A stretch of 20,766 nucleotides of DNA from JBGPIK01 sp041484845. Its GTDB lineage: Bacteria > Desulfobacterota > Binatia > UBA9968. The notes below the pieces were generated by a model that saw only the letters and a list, made by a program, of their open reading frames with translations, did no database searches and was not told the DNA's origin. Positions 7,931 to 15,087 of the stretch are shown piece after piece. The position numbers and the translations under genes were made by a program. Each line of letters starts with the position of its first letter. Position 1 is the first letter of the stretch. The stretch spans positions 1 through 20,766 of the forward strand of contig JBGPIK010000076.1 of assembly GCA_041484845.1 (NCBI GenBank), in the 5' to 3' direction.

Positions 7931-8950
7931 TTACTTGGCAAAAAAGATCTCGCGAAAATCGCTCATCAGCTTCTTAAATTCTTCCTCCGTCGGATTGTCC
8001 ATAAAAACGACGTTCGCAGCGACCTTTTCCGGATTATTGATGGCGGGATAAATCCCGGGATAGAGAACGAACTCGCCGGTCTCCGAGATCGCCTTCTGGC
8101 CTTCTGCAGAACAAGCATAGTCGATGAAAAGACGCGCCGCGTTCGGATGCGCGGCCTTAGCGCTGAGGCTCATGTAACTCGGATCGGTCAAGTACTTATC
8201 TAACGGCGCGTAGGCGACCGGCCCTTTAAACTGAATAATCGTGTTGACTAAGCCAATACCCACGTGCGCCTCTGCTTTGATGATCATGTTGGTCACCGGT
8301 GTCAACGACTCGACAAGCCGCGGATGCTGTTTAGCCAACGCTTTGACAAAGTCTAGCCATTTGTCCCCTTTCAACTTTCGCAAGTTCCAGAGAAACTGCG
8401 CCGTTGTCGTGTGCGAGGCGGGATCGGGCATGATGAGTTTACCGGTCCATTTAGGACTCAGCAAATCGTCCAACGATTTTGGAACGTCCACCGGCTTTAC
8501 CAGTTCCGTGTTATAAATGATGCCGATCGGCAGCATGCGCCAGGGTGTAGCGATTCCGTCCTTCTCCTTAAATCGAGCCGGGAATTTATCCGATGACGGA
8601 GGAATATTCTTAACGAATAGCCCGGCCTTTTTCATGATCAACTGAACCCCCCGGCTGGCCTCCACCACATCATAGCCCGGGCGTTCAGCGCGCCATTCAT
8701 TTAAAGCGCGCTCAGCTACACCGGTAGCCGACGCCCGCCAGTACTCAACCCGTACGCCATATTTCTTTTCGAAGCCCTTGTTGATCGGGTCCATGGCCTG
8801 TGGCGTTGCAGTGCCGTAAACAGCTACGACGCCATCCTTTTTGGCCGCTTCGACGTTGACCGGCTGCGCCTGCGCAATGGCAGCGAATAAACTGGGGACG
8901 GCACAGAGACTCAGAACCTGGAGCAGACGACAATGTGAATGAGCAATCAT
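7931..8950 (-). CDS. Family-1 extracellular solute-binding protein (iron/polyamine-type ABC transporter)
   Basis: A 339-residue periplasmic binding protein of the bacterial extracellular solute-binding family 1, the group of ferric iron (FbpA/AfuA), thiamine and spermidine/putrescine binders. Residues 1-28 are a signal peptide with likely cleavage after AIAQA. The mature protein has VVAVYGTATPQAMDPINKGFEKKYGVRVEYWRA at its start, given here only as a guide to residues about 41-73. It also has IGIIYNTELV, SLDDLLSPKWTGKLIMPDP and a late HPNAARLFIDYACSAEGQ segment, all usual for this family. ATG 8950 has AAAGGAG 12 bases upstream. An upstream frame open to 9181 is rejected because it reads through a dispersed repeat. 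It follows the FAD-subunit gene by 187 bases on the same strand and may be a distal cistron of hydroxylase cluster 1. No permease or ATPase gene is present. Ligand unknown. Confidence 0.85.
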   Translation of the reverse strand: MIAHSHCRLLQVLSLCAVPSLFAAIAQAQPVNVEAAKKDGVVAVYGTATPQAMDPINKGFEKKYGVRVEYWRASATGVAERALNEWRAERPGYDVVEASRGVQLIMKKAGLFVKNIPPSSDKFPARFKEKDGIATPWRMLPIGIIYNTELVKPVDVPKSLDDLLSPKWTGKLIMPDPASHTTTAQFLWNLRKLKGDKWLDFVKALAKQHPRLVESLTPVTNMIIKAEAHVGIGLVNTIIQFKGPVAYAPLDKYLTDPSYMSLSAKAAHPNAARLFIDYACSAEGQKAISETGEFVLYPGIYPAINNPEKVAANVVFMDNPTEEEFKKLMSDFREIFFAK

Positions 8951-9003
8951 CGCAGTTGTTGACTCCTTTCTTCTAATGGGGAATTTTCTCCGTAGGACTC
9001 TAA

Positions 9004-9050
9004 CCCCTCCCTTCGATGAACTCAGGGCAGGCTTTGGACAAGGGAAGGGG
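9004..9050. repeat. Palindromic dispersed repeat (CTTCGA...CTCAGGG type) between FAD subunit 1 and the binding protein
   Basis: CCCCTCCCTT (9004-9013) pairs with AAGGGAAGGGG (9040-9050) with one bulged A. The loop holds a CTTCGATGAACTCAGGG motif, a sequence type scattered through many environmental genomes. It lies 46-88 bases past the FAD-subunit stop codon on the minus strand and could attenuate read-through into the binding-protein gene. Confidence 0.55.
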
Positions 9051-9137
9051 AGATTTTTAGGCGGATTGATACGCAAATTATGTGGCGGATTTCTGGGACA
9101 AGACACTAGTTCGGTTGCTGGTTTTGATTTTAGCACA

Positions 9138-9995
9138 CTAATTTCGCAAAGCGGTTTGAATGGTCCGTGCAACGTAGACACGGGTCAAGTGGGTTCTATA
9201 TTCGCTGGAACCGTTAATATCCTCAATGACATCGAGGTTGCGCGTCGCTTCAAGAGCCGCGGCTTCAATCAGCTGCGCCTCGAGTTTTTTTCCCGCGAGC
9301 ATTTTCTCGGCGCGATCGGCCCTGTAGGCTTTGTCGGTCACGCCCGTTATGCCGAGAGCAATCCGAGAGCAAATTCCTGACCCGTCGACGGCCATCCGCA
9401 CAGCGACTCCAACGACCGCGAAACCCGAAGAGCGCGGGGCCGCTTTGGCGTAAGCGGTTTTATCGCTCCCCGTGACCGGAACCTTGACGGCCGTTACGAT
9501 TTCATCGGGCTCCAGAGCGCTCATGAGCAGGCCGAGAAAAAAGTCTCCGGCTTTAATCCAGCGTTCGCCGTTGGGTCCAACCGCTTTAATTTCCGCATCC
9601 AGCGCCAAAATGGTCGCCGGTATGTCGCCCGCCGGATCCGCATGAGCGATACTGCCGCCGATGGTGCCGCGGTTGCGCACTTGAACGTCAGCGACGGTGG
9701 TCGCGGTTTGCGGGAGCAGCGGACAACGCTTCTTGAGCAGGTCCGACGACTCCATCTGCGCGTACGTCACCAGGCCGCCGATAACGAGATGATCGCCGTC
9801 TTCCACAATGGTATCGAGGCCCGGAATGCGCCCGATATCCAAAACGTAACCCGGCTTCGCCAGGCGCATTTTCATGAGCGGCAGCAAGCTTTGCCCACCG
9901 GATAGAATCTTAACGTCATCTTTATGCTCGGAGAGAAACTTGACCGCGTCGTTGAGCGAGCGCGGTGAATAATATTCAAAGGAACCGGGGATCAT
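9138..9995 (-). CDS. Molybdenum hydroxylase FAD-binding subunit (CoxM-like), cluster 1
   Basis: A 285-residue medium subunit of a xanthine dehydrogenase/CO dehydrogenase-type enzyme. It carries FAD and passes electrons from the 2Fe-2S subunit to the acceptor, in the cytoplasm. Both FAD pyrophosphate motifs are canonical CoxM: SGGQSLL (32-38) and TIGGSIAHADPAGD (111-124). The C-terminal part has the CoxM/CutM-type LGITGVTDKAYRAD segment. The start ATG 9995 is only two bases after the large-subunit stop, with GGAGG 11 bases upstream; an in-frame extension to 10076 would overlap the large-subunit gene and is not needed. Order small-large-medium in this cluster differs from the classical coxMSL order. 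It belongs to an operon with the two other subunits (8-base overlap, then 2-base gap). It probably makes a heterotrimer with them. No substrate can be deduced from this subunit. Confidence 0.92.
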   Translation of the reverse strand: MIPGSFEYYSPRSLNDAVKFLSEHKDDVKILSGGQSLLPLMKMRLAKPGYVLDIGRIPGLDTIVEDGDHLVIGGLVTYAQMESSDLLKKRCPLLPQTATTVADVQVRNRGTIGGSIAHADPAGDIPATILALDAEIKAVGPNGERWIKAGDFFLGLLMSALEPDEIVTAVKVPVTGSDKTAYAKAAPRSSGFAVVGVAVRMAVDGSGICSRIALGITGVTDKAYRADRAEKMLAGKKLEAQLIEAAALEATRNLDVIEDINGSSEYRTHLTRVYVARTIQTALRN

Positions 9996-9997
9996 GG

Positions 9998-12424
9998 TTA
10001 GTAAGACCTCCGCTCGGAGTCTGGATTGTTGTTGGCGAGACGCCACACCACTTCGGGAGTCAGCGGCAGGTCGCAAACCTTCACGCCGAATGGCGCCAGC
10101 GCATCTTCCACCGCGCTGGCGAGGGCAGCGGGCGAGGGGATGGCTGCGCCTTCGCCGGCGGCCTTTTGTCCCAACGACGTGAACGGCGAGGGCGAGGGAC
10201 GATGGATGACTTCAACGCGCGGCGTCTCAGCCGCCGAGCATTTGCCGTAATCCAAATAGGTAATCGTGAGCGGCTGGCCCTCAGGGCTGTAAACGAACCC
10301 TTCGCCAAGAGCGACGGCGATACCATGAGCGGCGGAGCCAAAGACCTGCCCGTTGACCACGTCGGGGTTGATGACCGTGCCGTTGTCGCCGACGATCAGA
10401 TAGCGCAGCACCTCGACTTTGCCAGTGGCTTTGTCGACCTCTACGATGGCCGCATGGGCGCCGGCGGAAAAGGTAAACTGCGCGCGCACCAAACGATCGG
10501 CGCCGGGAATGATGTTTGGATAGGCATGAGGAAACGTATAATAGAAAGTCTCCTGCAAACCGCCTTCCATGCCTTCCGGTAGTAAATGCTGGTTGTTGTA
10601 GACAATCCGTCCGAGCTCGGCGAAGGTCACTTTCTTGGTTGCCGAGCCGGGCACCTGGACGACGCTGTTTTCAATCGTCAGTTCCTTTTCATCGGCTTTG
10701 AGCACATGGGCGGACAGCTTGAGAACCTTTGCCCGTAGCTTGGTGGCCGCGCCATGGATCGCGCCAATGTCATAGAGATGAAAGTTGTTGCCGCTGTTCG
10801 CCGCCGCCACGCCCCAGGGCGACAGGTCGCTGTCGAAGGGAATGCTCGTGCTTATGTTATCGGGAGTACAACCGAGAATATCCGCGGCGACTTGCGCCGT
10901 GCTGGTCTCATGGGACTGGCCGCAGTTGGGTGAGCCCAGGTGTAACGAGATGGTCCCGTTCTTTTCCAGCTTGATCGTCGCGCCGTTGACGCCGCCGGAA
11001 CCGGGCGGTTCCTTCATCTCCGGAAAAATCGCCATGTCGCGCGCGGCGTTTCGTCCGCCGGGCTCGACCGCGACGACAATACCGATGCCGATCAAGCGGC
11101 CTTTCTCACGCTCGCGTTTTTGTTCTGCGCGGAGTTTGTCGTAATCGATCTTTTCCAAGAGGGTCGAGAGCAGTCCCGGATAATCGCCGCTGTCATAGAT
11201 GTTGCCGCTGATTGTGTGGTAGGGCATTTCACTGGGCTGGATGAAATTCTTCCTACGCACTTCGATGGGGCTCAGATGCAACGCTTGGGCGACGCGATCC
11301 ATCATGCGTTCCCAGATGTAACACATGCCCGGCTTACCAATGCCGCGATTGGGAACAACCGGACACTTATTGGTGACGACGGCGTAGCCTTCCATGGCGA
11401 TGGCGGGTGTACGGTAAGTGTTAGACAGGTTATTCAGTTTGTTGGTGAAGTGAATCGTCAGCGTGCTGATGGAACCTCCAACATCGTCATATTCTTTGAA
11501 GCGCAGGCCGAGCACCGTGCCATCGTCCTTGACCGCAGCCTCGGCTTCGATCTCCTGGGCGCAGGCGTGGCCGCCGGCCATCATATGTTCGGTGCGGTCT
11601 TCGATCCATTTCACCGGCCGGCCGGTTTTCATCGCCAGGAGCGAAACCAATACGACGTACTTGCGAATCAGATGAATCTTCTGGCCGAAGCCGCCGCCGA
11701 CATCGGGAATGATGACGCGAACGTCCTGCAAGCCCAGCGCTTCGCGCAGCCCATCGTAAATAACTTCCGGGACCTGCGCCGTAACCCAGACCGTCAAGCG
11801 TTTGCTCGCGGCATCGTAGGAGGCGATGACGGCGAAGGGTTCCAGCGGCGTGGAACTATAGCGGTGAATCTTGAGATTTTCCTTGACCACGCGATCGGCC
11901 GATTTGAACGCGCTTTCGATATCGCCGTATTGGAGCGAGCCTTGCCAGGCGAGATTTGTTCCCAGCTCGTCGAACAGTGTTGCGGAAGAGGGCTTGATCG
12001 CCTCGTGGACATCGACCACCGCCCGCAGCGGCTCATACTCGACCTGGATCAACTCCAGCGCGTCTTCGGCCGTACCCCGGTCGCGCGCGGCGAGAGCGCC
12101 GATGGGCTCGCCGACATAACGAACCTTGCCGACTGCACCGGCGTATTCATCGATGGGCCGCTTGAGACCCGCGGCATAACGACCGGGTTTGAACGGTTTG
12201 GTTAACCGCTTGACGTCATCCGGCGTGATCACCGCCATGACGGCGGGATTTTTCAGCGCCTCGGACGGATCGACGGAAATGATATTCGCGTGCGCGTGGG
12301 GACTGCGCAGCATCATCGCCTGGAGCATGCCCGGCAGGCGAAAATCATCGGTGTACAGACCACGGCCGGTGACATGGCGCGGGCCTTCTTTACTCCGTGT
12401 ACGACTGCCTACGAACTTAGCCAT
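9998..12424 (-). CDS. Molybdenum hydroxylase large subunit (CoxL-like, non-CO-oxidising type), cluster 1
   Basis: An 808-residue molybdopterin-cytosine-dinucleotide-binding subunit of the xanthine dehydrogenase superfamily, the site of substrate hydroxylation. The N-terminal part has RHVTGRGLYTDD and RSPHAHANI. GGGFGQK (243-249) binds the cofactor, CGQSHETSTAQ (501-511) forms the second Moco loop, and E758 in KAAGEGAAIPSP is the catalytic glutamate. True form-I CO dehydrogenase has a cysteine loop AYxCSFR. Here the loop reads PNRGIGKPG (358-366), closer to the RGxGRP form but with K for R and no glutamate after the proline. CO oxidation is therefore unlikely; hydroxylation of a heterocycle, aldehyde or other carbon centre is the broader family role. 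ATG 12424 overlaps the small-subunit gene by 8 bases, with AAGAGGA just upstream, which indicates translational coupling. Confidence 0.92.
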   Translation of the reverse strand: MAKFVGSRTRSKEGPRHVTGRGLYTDDFRLPGMLQAMMLRSPHAHANIISVDPSEALKNPAVMAVITPDDVKRLTKPFKPGRYAAGLKRPIDEYAGAVGKVRYVGEPIGALAARDRGTAEDALELIQVEYEPLRAVVDVHEAIKPSSATLFDELGTNLAWQGSLQYGDIESAFKSADRVVKENLKIHRYSSTPLEPFAVIASYDAASKRLTVWVTAQVPEVIYDGLREALGLQDVRVIIPDVGGGFGQKIHLIRKYVVLVSLLAMKTGRPVKWIEDRTEHMMAGGHACAQEIEAEAAVKDDGTVLGLRFKEYDDVGGSISTLTIHFTNKLNNLSNTYRTPAIAMEGYAVVTNKCPVVPNRGIGKPGMCYIWERMMDRVAQALHLSPIEVRRKNFIQPSEMPYHTISGNIYDSGDYPGLLSTLLEKIDYDKLRAEQKREREKGRLIGIGIVVAVEPGGRNAARDMAIFPEMKEPPGSGGVNGATIKLEKNGTISLHLGSPNCGQSHETSTAQVAADILGCTPDNISTSIPFDSDLSPWGVAAANSGNNFHLYDIGAIHGAATKLRAKVLKLSAHVLKADEKELTIENSVVQVPGSATKKVTFAELGRIVYNNQHLLPEGMEGGLQETFYYTFPHAYPNIIPGADRLVRAQFTFSAGAHAAIVEVDKATGKVEVLRYLIVGDNGTVINPDVVNGQVFGSAAHGIAVALGEGFVYSPEGQPLTITYLDYGKCSAAETPRVEVIHRPSPSPFTSLGQKAAGEGAAIPSPAALASAVEDALAPFGVKVCDLPLTPEVVWRLANNNPDSERRSY

Positions 12425-12890
12425 TCTTCGATCCTCTTGCGGCTTCCTTCACGGCGTCGACGATCTGCACATAGCCGGTACACATGCAGAGATTGCCGGC
12501 CAGCGCTTTGCGAATCTGTTCGTCGCTGGGATTGGGGTTGGTTTTTAGCAGGGCGTGACTCGTCATGACCATGCCAGGCGTACAGTAACCGCATTGAAGC
12601 GCGTAGTTCTTAACGAAGGCTTCCTGGATCGCGCTCAACTCGCCGTCTTTCGCCAATCCTTCGATGGTCGTTACTTCGCGCCCATCCGCTTGAACCGCTA
12701 AGTGAAGGCAGGACTTCACCACCTGGCCGTCGAGCAGAACCGAACAAGCGCCGCATTCGCCAACGACACAGCCCACGTGAGTGCCGGTGAGCCCGATGTT
12801 CTCGCGAATAAAATGCGCGAGCAGTTGGCGCGGTTCGACGTCCTCTTCGTAAAGGCGTCCGTTAATCGTTACACGAATGGTATGCTTCAT
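12417..12890 (-). CDS. Molybdenum hydroxylase 2Fe-2S subunit (CoxS-like), cluster 1
   Basis: A 157-residue small subunit carrying two [2Fe-2S] clusters that link the Mo centre to FAD. The plant-type ferredoxin domain has C41, C46, C49 and C61 (GCVVGECGACSVLLDG). The helical domain has C100, C103, C135 and C137 (LQCGYCTPGM, GNLCMCTGY). All eight ligands are present; the usual arginine between the last two cysteines is methionine. Length is standard for the family. ATG 12890 has no ribosome binding site, but a promoter ends eight bases before it, so translation may start on a leaderless message. It is the first gene of cluster 1, with the large subunit overlapping its 3' end by 8 bases. Confidence 0.94.
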   Translation of the reverse strand: MKHTIRVTINGRLYEEDVEPRQLLAHFIRENIGLTGTHVGCVVGECGACSVLLDGQVVKSCLHLAVQADGREVTTIEGLAKDGELSAIQEAFVKNYALQCGYCTPGMVMTSHALLKTNPNPSDEQIRKALAGNLCMCTGYVQIVDAVKEAARGSKNG

Positions 12891-12898
12891 GGAATTGG

Positions 12899-12927
12899 AG
12901 AATAGCTTTCGTCATTGGACGCGTCAA
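12899..12927 (-). promoter_or_regulatory. Promoter of hydroxylase cluster 1, possibly leaderless
   Basis: On the minus strand TTGACG (12927-12922) and TATTCT (12904-12899) are spaced by 17 bases. Only eight bases separate the -10 box from the ATG at 12890, so transcription would start at or beside the start codon. The lack of a ribosome binding site agrees with this. Confidence 0.5.
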
Positions 12928-13235
12928 GCTTCTGGGCTATTCATGAGCGAGAGTTTTGCCTGCGATGAGCTGAACCATGTAACCATTCACAGTCTCTGGC
13001 GGCTGGTTGGGGCTTTGGAAGGTCGGCCAGGATGTGATCGTGACGGCATTTCTTAAGATCTCGATGGCTGTGCCTCAAATGGCCTTCGAGAGTCCAGATG
13101 TAGCCACGTCGCTCTCGGCATGCGATAAAAGGGAAAAAATCTTGGATTTGATGGCGTACGCCCGGTTGAATCCGGCAATGGTTGATGGGCCCCCGCGTGA
13201 ACCATTTGAATCACTGACCCAGTTATCGCTAGCAG
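12928..13235. other. Gene-poor stretch between the cluster 1 promoter and the toxin-antitoxin promoter
   Basis: About 300 bases with no supported gene. Open frames exist on both strands: plus 12983-13267 without an internal stop, and minus about 13250-12938 with one TGA near 13080. The minus frame has a protein-like tail (ITSWPTFQSPNQPPETVNG), but neither frame has a ribosome binding site and no family was recognised. It may be the remains of a decayed gene. Confidence 0.35.
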
Positions 13236-13265
13236 TTGGACTTTGCGAACCCGGTTGCCTACAAT
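13236..13265 (+). promoter_or_regulatory. Promoter of the DUF433/DUF5615 gene pair
   Basis: TTGGAC (13236-13241), 18-base spacer, TACAAT (13260-13265, five of six consensus bases). Transcription would start near 13272, just before the strong ribosome binding site GGAGGT at 13275-13280. Confidence 0.5.
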
Positions 13266-13286
13266 GAGCCCATCGGAGGTAGGCCT

Positions 13287-13622
13287 ATGTTGCCTTCATC
13301 GGTTACGGAAATCATCCCTTTGCGAACCGATTCGACCGGTGTCATTCGAATCGGTGGGACGCGGATAACATTAGACACTGTCGTAAGGGCTTTTTGCGAC
13401 GGCGCTACCGCCGAGGAAATTGTCCAACAGTACCCATCTCTCAACTTAGCCGATGTCTACCACGTTATCGGCTACTATCTGCGGCGAACGTCTGAGGTCG
13501 AGGCGTATCTCCAATCCAGAAAGGTTGACGCCGAAGCATTACGAAAACAAAACGAAGCTCGCTTCGACCCCCACGGCGTCCGCGCTCGTCTGCTTGCCCG
13601 CCGATCCGGCGGGATGCCGTGA
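13287..13622 (+). CDS. DUF433 family protein, probable antitoxin
   Basis: A 111-residue protein with a DUF433 domain (about residues 19-75). It shows the RIGGTRITLDTVVRAFCDGATAEE opening (cited for residues 21-44 only), then IVQQYPSLNLADVYHVIGYY. DUF433 proteins have a winged-helix-like DNA-binding fold and are commonly paired with PIN-like toxins. The C-terminal third is helical and charged (VEAYLQSRKVDAEALRKQNE) and may bind the partner. ATG 13287 is chosen because GGAGGT lies six bases upstream; an in-frame TTG at 13236 falls in the promoter. The stop codon is three bases before the toxin-like gene, as in typical bicistronic toxin-antitoxin pairs with the antitoxin first. A perfect inverted repeat lies within codons 14-23 and could be an operator or mRNA hairpin. 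The antitoxin role is inferred from family and neighbour. Confidence 0.85.
   Translation: MLPSSVTEIIPLRTDSTGVIRIGGTRITLDTVVRAFCDGATAEEIVQQYPSLNLADVYHVIGYYLRRTSEVEAYLQSRKVDAEALRKQNEARFDPHGVRARLLARRSGGMP
13326..13355. repeat. Perfect 10-bp inverted repeat inside the DUF433 gene
   Basis: ACCGATTCGA (13326-13335) and TCGAATCGGT (13346-13355) pair perfectly around a 10-base loop, about 55-85 bases after the predicted transcription start. Such symmetry is unusual within codons and could serve as an autoregulatory site or an mRNA stem near the 5' end. Confidence 0.6.
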
Positions 13623-13625
13623 GGC

Positions 13626-13979
13626 ATGCTGGCGCTTGGTACTGACGAGAACTTCAACAACGACATTGTCCGCGGAGTGTTGCGGCGCGAGCCCGACGCC
13701 AATATCGTTCGTATTCAAGACGCCGGACTGTCAGGCGCAGATGATGCTGTCGTCCTGGAGTGGGCAGCGCAACAACGGCGCGTGTTGTTCACCCACGATG
13801 CCTCGACGATGATTCACCATGCCTATGAACGTGTTCGGACCGGTAAATCCATGCCGGGTGTATTCGAAGCCAACCGTGAAGTCCTGATAGCTCAAGCTAT
13901 CGAAGACATTCTGGTGTTGGCCGAATGCAGCCGTGAAGCCGAGTGGGAAGGGCAAGTGCGATATCTGCCCCTGCGATGA
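13626..13979 (+). CDS. DUF5615 PIN-like protein, probable toxin ribonuclease
   Basis: A 117-residue PIN-like protein of the DUF5615 family, likely an RNase toxin acting on cellular RNA (family-based inference). The acidic residues expected of the PIN fold are visible: D7-E8 in TDENFN, D39-D40 in SGADDAVVLEWA, and D58 in VLFTHDAST. The C-terminal AECSREAEWEGQVRYLPL segment is characteristic of this family. It starts three bases after the DUF433 stop, so the two are co-translated. No separate ribosome binding site is obvious, which favours coupling. The pair sits between two hydroxylase clusters on the opposite strand and is probably an independent mobile or stabilising module. After its stop, 193 bases with no visible gene separate it from the convergent FAD subunit of cluster 2. 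Confidence 0.85.
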   Translation: MLALGTDENFNNDIVRGVLRREPDANIVRIQDAGLSGADDAVVLEWAAQQRRVLFTHDASTMIHHAYERVRTGKSMPGVFEANREVLIAQAIEDILVLAECSREAEWEGQVRYLPLR

Positions 13980-14172
13980 AAATAAAAATTGGCGGCAGGC
14001 ATCCAAATCTGCACTAATCTTCAATTATCCTCAGAACCCCTGGCTCATGGATCGCCGCCGCTTCTCTCCTGCGGAATTTCTTAATCTCGATACTGCTGAT
14101 GGCTCCCTAACCATTCTTTTGGGGGCTCGATTCACACTAGGGTTTTTAAAAGACTAATCGGAGGGAAGGGAA

Positions 14173-15033
14173 TCATATTGCGCGCCGAAGCGCTTCCTGA
14201 ACGGCCCGGCGGACGAGGACTTTAACCAGGTCGCGCTTGTAATCGGCGGAGCCGCGGTTATCATCCATGGGATCGACTTCGCTAGCGGCCATCTCGCCCA
14301 TCTCGCGAATGGTTGCGTCGGTGATCGGCTTGCCGCGTAAAACTTCTTCGGCCTGTTTAGCGCGCACGATGGTGGAGGCGACCGAGTTCAACACGAGGCG
14401 AACATCCTCACAAGTACCGTCTTTCACTCGCAGTGTTACCGCGACACCCACGGTGGCGAAGTCTTCAACGCTGCGCGGCGTGAACTTGATATGCGCCCAG
14501 CCGGGCCGGGTTGCCGGTGGCACATGGATTTCGGTGAGGAGTTCTCCCGGTTCCAGCGCGGTCTGATAATAATCGATGAAGAATTCATCCAGGCGCAGCG
14601 TGCGTTGGCCTTTGCTGCTTGTCAGGACAACTTCGGCATCCAGCGCGATCAAGCTCGCGCCCGGATCGGTCAGTGGATCGCCGCAGGCAAGATTGCCGCC
14701 GATGGTTCCCATGTTGCGGATTCTCGGCTGCGCCACCTTATGAAAAGTTTCGTGGAGCAGGGGATAGCGCTGTTTGATCACCAGCGATAGCTCGACGTCA
14801 CGATGACGCGCGCCGGCGCCAATGCGTAACCCTTTTTTGGCGTCGAAAGTAATCCGGTCAAATTTTGGAATCCTGGCTAAGCTAACGACGACCTTGGGCG
14901 ACAGCAGACGTTGGCGCATCATGATGAGGAGGGATGTTCCGCCGGCTATGGCCCGGGCGTCATCGCCATGCTGGTCCAGTAACGCGAGGGCCTTTTTCAG
15001 CGTTGTCGGTTCCTGGTAGTCGAACTTGATCAT
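14173..15033 (-). CDS. Molybdenum hydroxylase FAD-binding subunit, cluster 2
   Basis: A 286-residue FAD subunit of a xanthine dehydrogenase-type enzyme. The pyrophosphate-binding motifs are AGGTSLL (30-36) and TIGGNLACGDP (110-120). The second resembles the xanthine dehydrogenase and aromatic-CoA-reductase type rather than the HADPAGD form of cluster 1. The roughly 40-residue cysteine-rich insertion that holds an extra 4Fe-4S cluster in the HcrB subunit of 4-hydroxybenzoyl-CoA reductase is absent. A benzoyl-CoA-reductase-like role therefore lacks support. The ATG at 15033 is preceded only by a weak GGGA. The gene is last in cluster 2, 54 bases after the large-subunit stop, and that gap contains a direct repeat. 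Substrate unknown. Confidence 0.91.
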   Translation of the reverse strand: MIKFDYQEPTTLKKALALLDQHGDDARAIAGGTSLLIMMRQRLLSPKVVVSLARIPKFDRITFDAKKGLRIGAGARHRDVELSLVIKQRYPLLHETFHKVAQPRIRNMGTIGGNLACGDPLTDPGASLIALDAEVVLTSSKGQRTLRLDEFFIDYYQTALEPGELLTEIHVPPATRPGWAHIKFTPRSVEDFATVGVAVTLRVKDGTCEDVRLVLNSVASTIVRAKQAEEVLRGKPITDATIREMGEMAASEVDPMDDNRGSADYKRDLVKVLVRRAVQEALRRAI

Positions 15034-15046
15034 GTTCCCATTTTGA

Positions 15047-15070
15047 ATTTTAGATTTTGGATTTTAGATT
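15047..15070. repeat. Short AT-rich direct repeat between large and FAD subunit genes
   Basis: ATTTTAGATT occurs at 15047-15056 and again at 15061-15070, four bases apart. On the minus strand it reads as an AATCTAAAAT pair, a simple AT-rich motif often seen between genes. It lies in the 54-base gap upstream of the FAD-subunit start. No function is evident. Confidence 0.6.
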
Positions 15071-15087
15071 GTCGAACCACCAACGTG

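Noticed and set aside
8951..9181. In-frame N-terminal extension of the family-1 binding protein up to 9181
   Set aside because: It overlaps the FAD-subunit gene, reads through a dispersed palindromic repeat (giving the familiar phantom peptide PALSSSKG), and would bury the signal peptide that starts at 8950.
11120..12205. Long plus-strand open frame opposite the cluster 1 large subunit
   Set aside because: It is antisense to a well-supported conserved gene, has no ribosome binding site and its translation resembles no family.
9138..12890. Aerobic CO dehydrogenase (coxSLM) as the identity of cluster 1
   Set aside because: The large subunit lacks the cysteine-containing AYxCSFR loop that defines form I CO dehydrogenase, so gene symbols coxS/L/M were not assigned.
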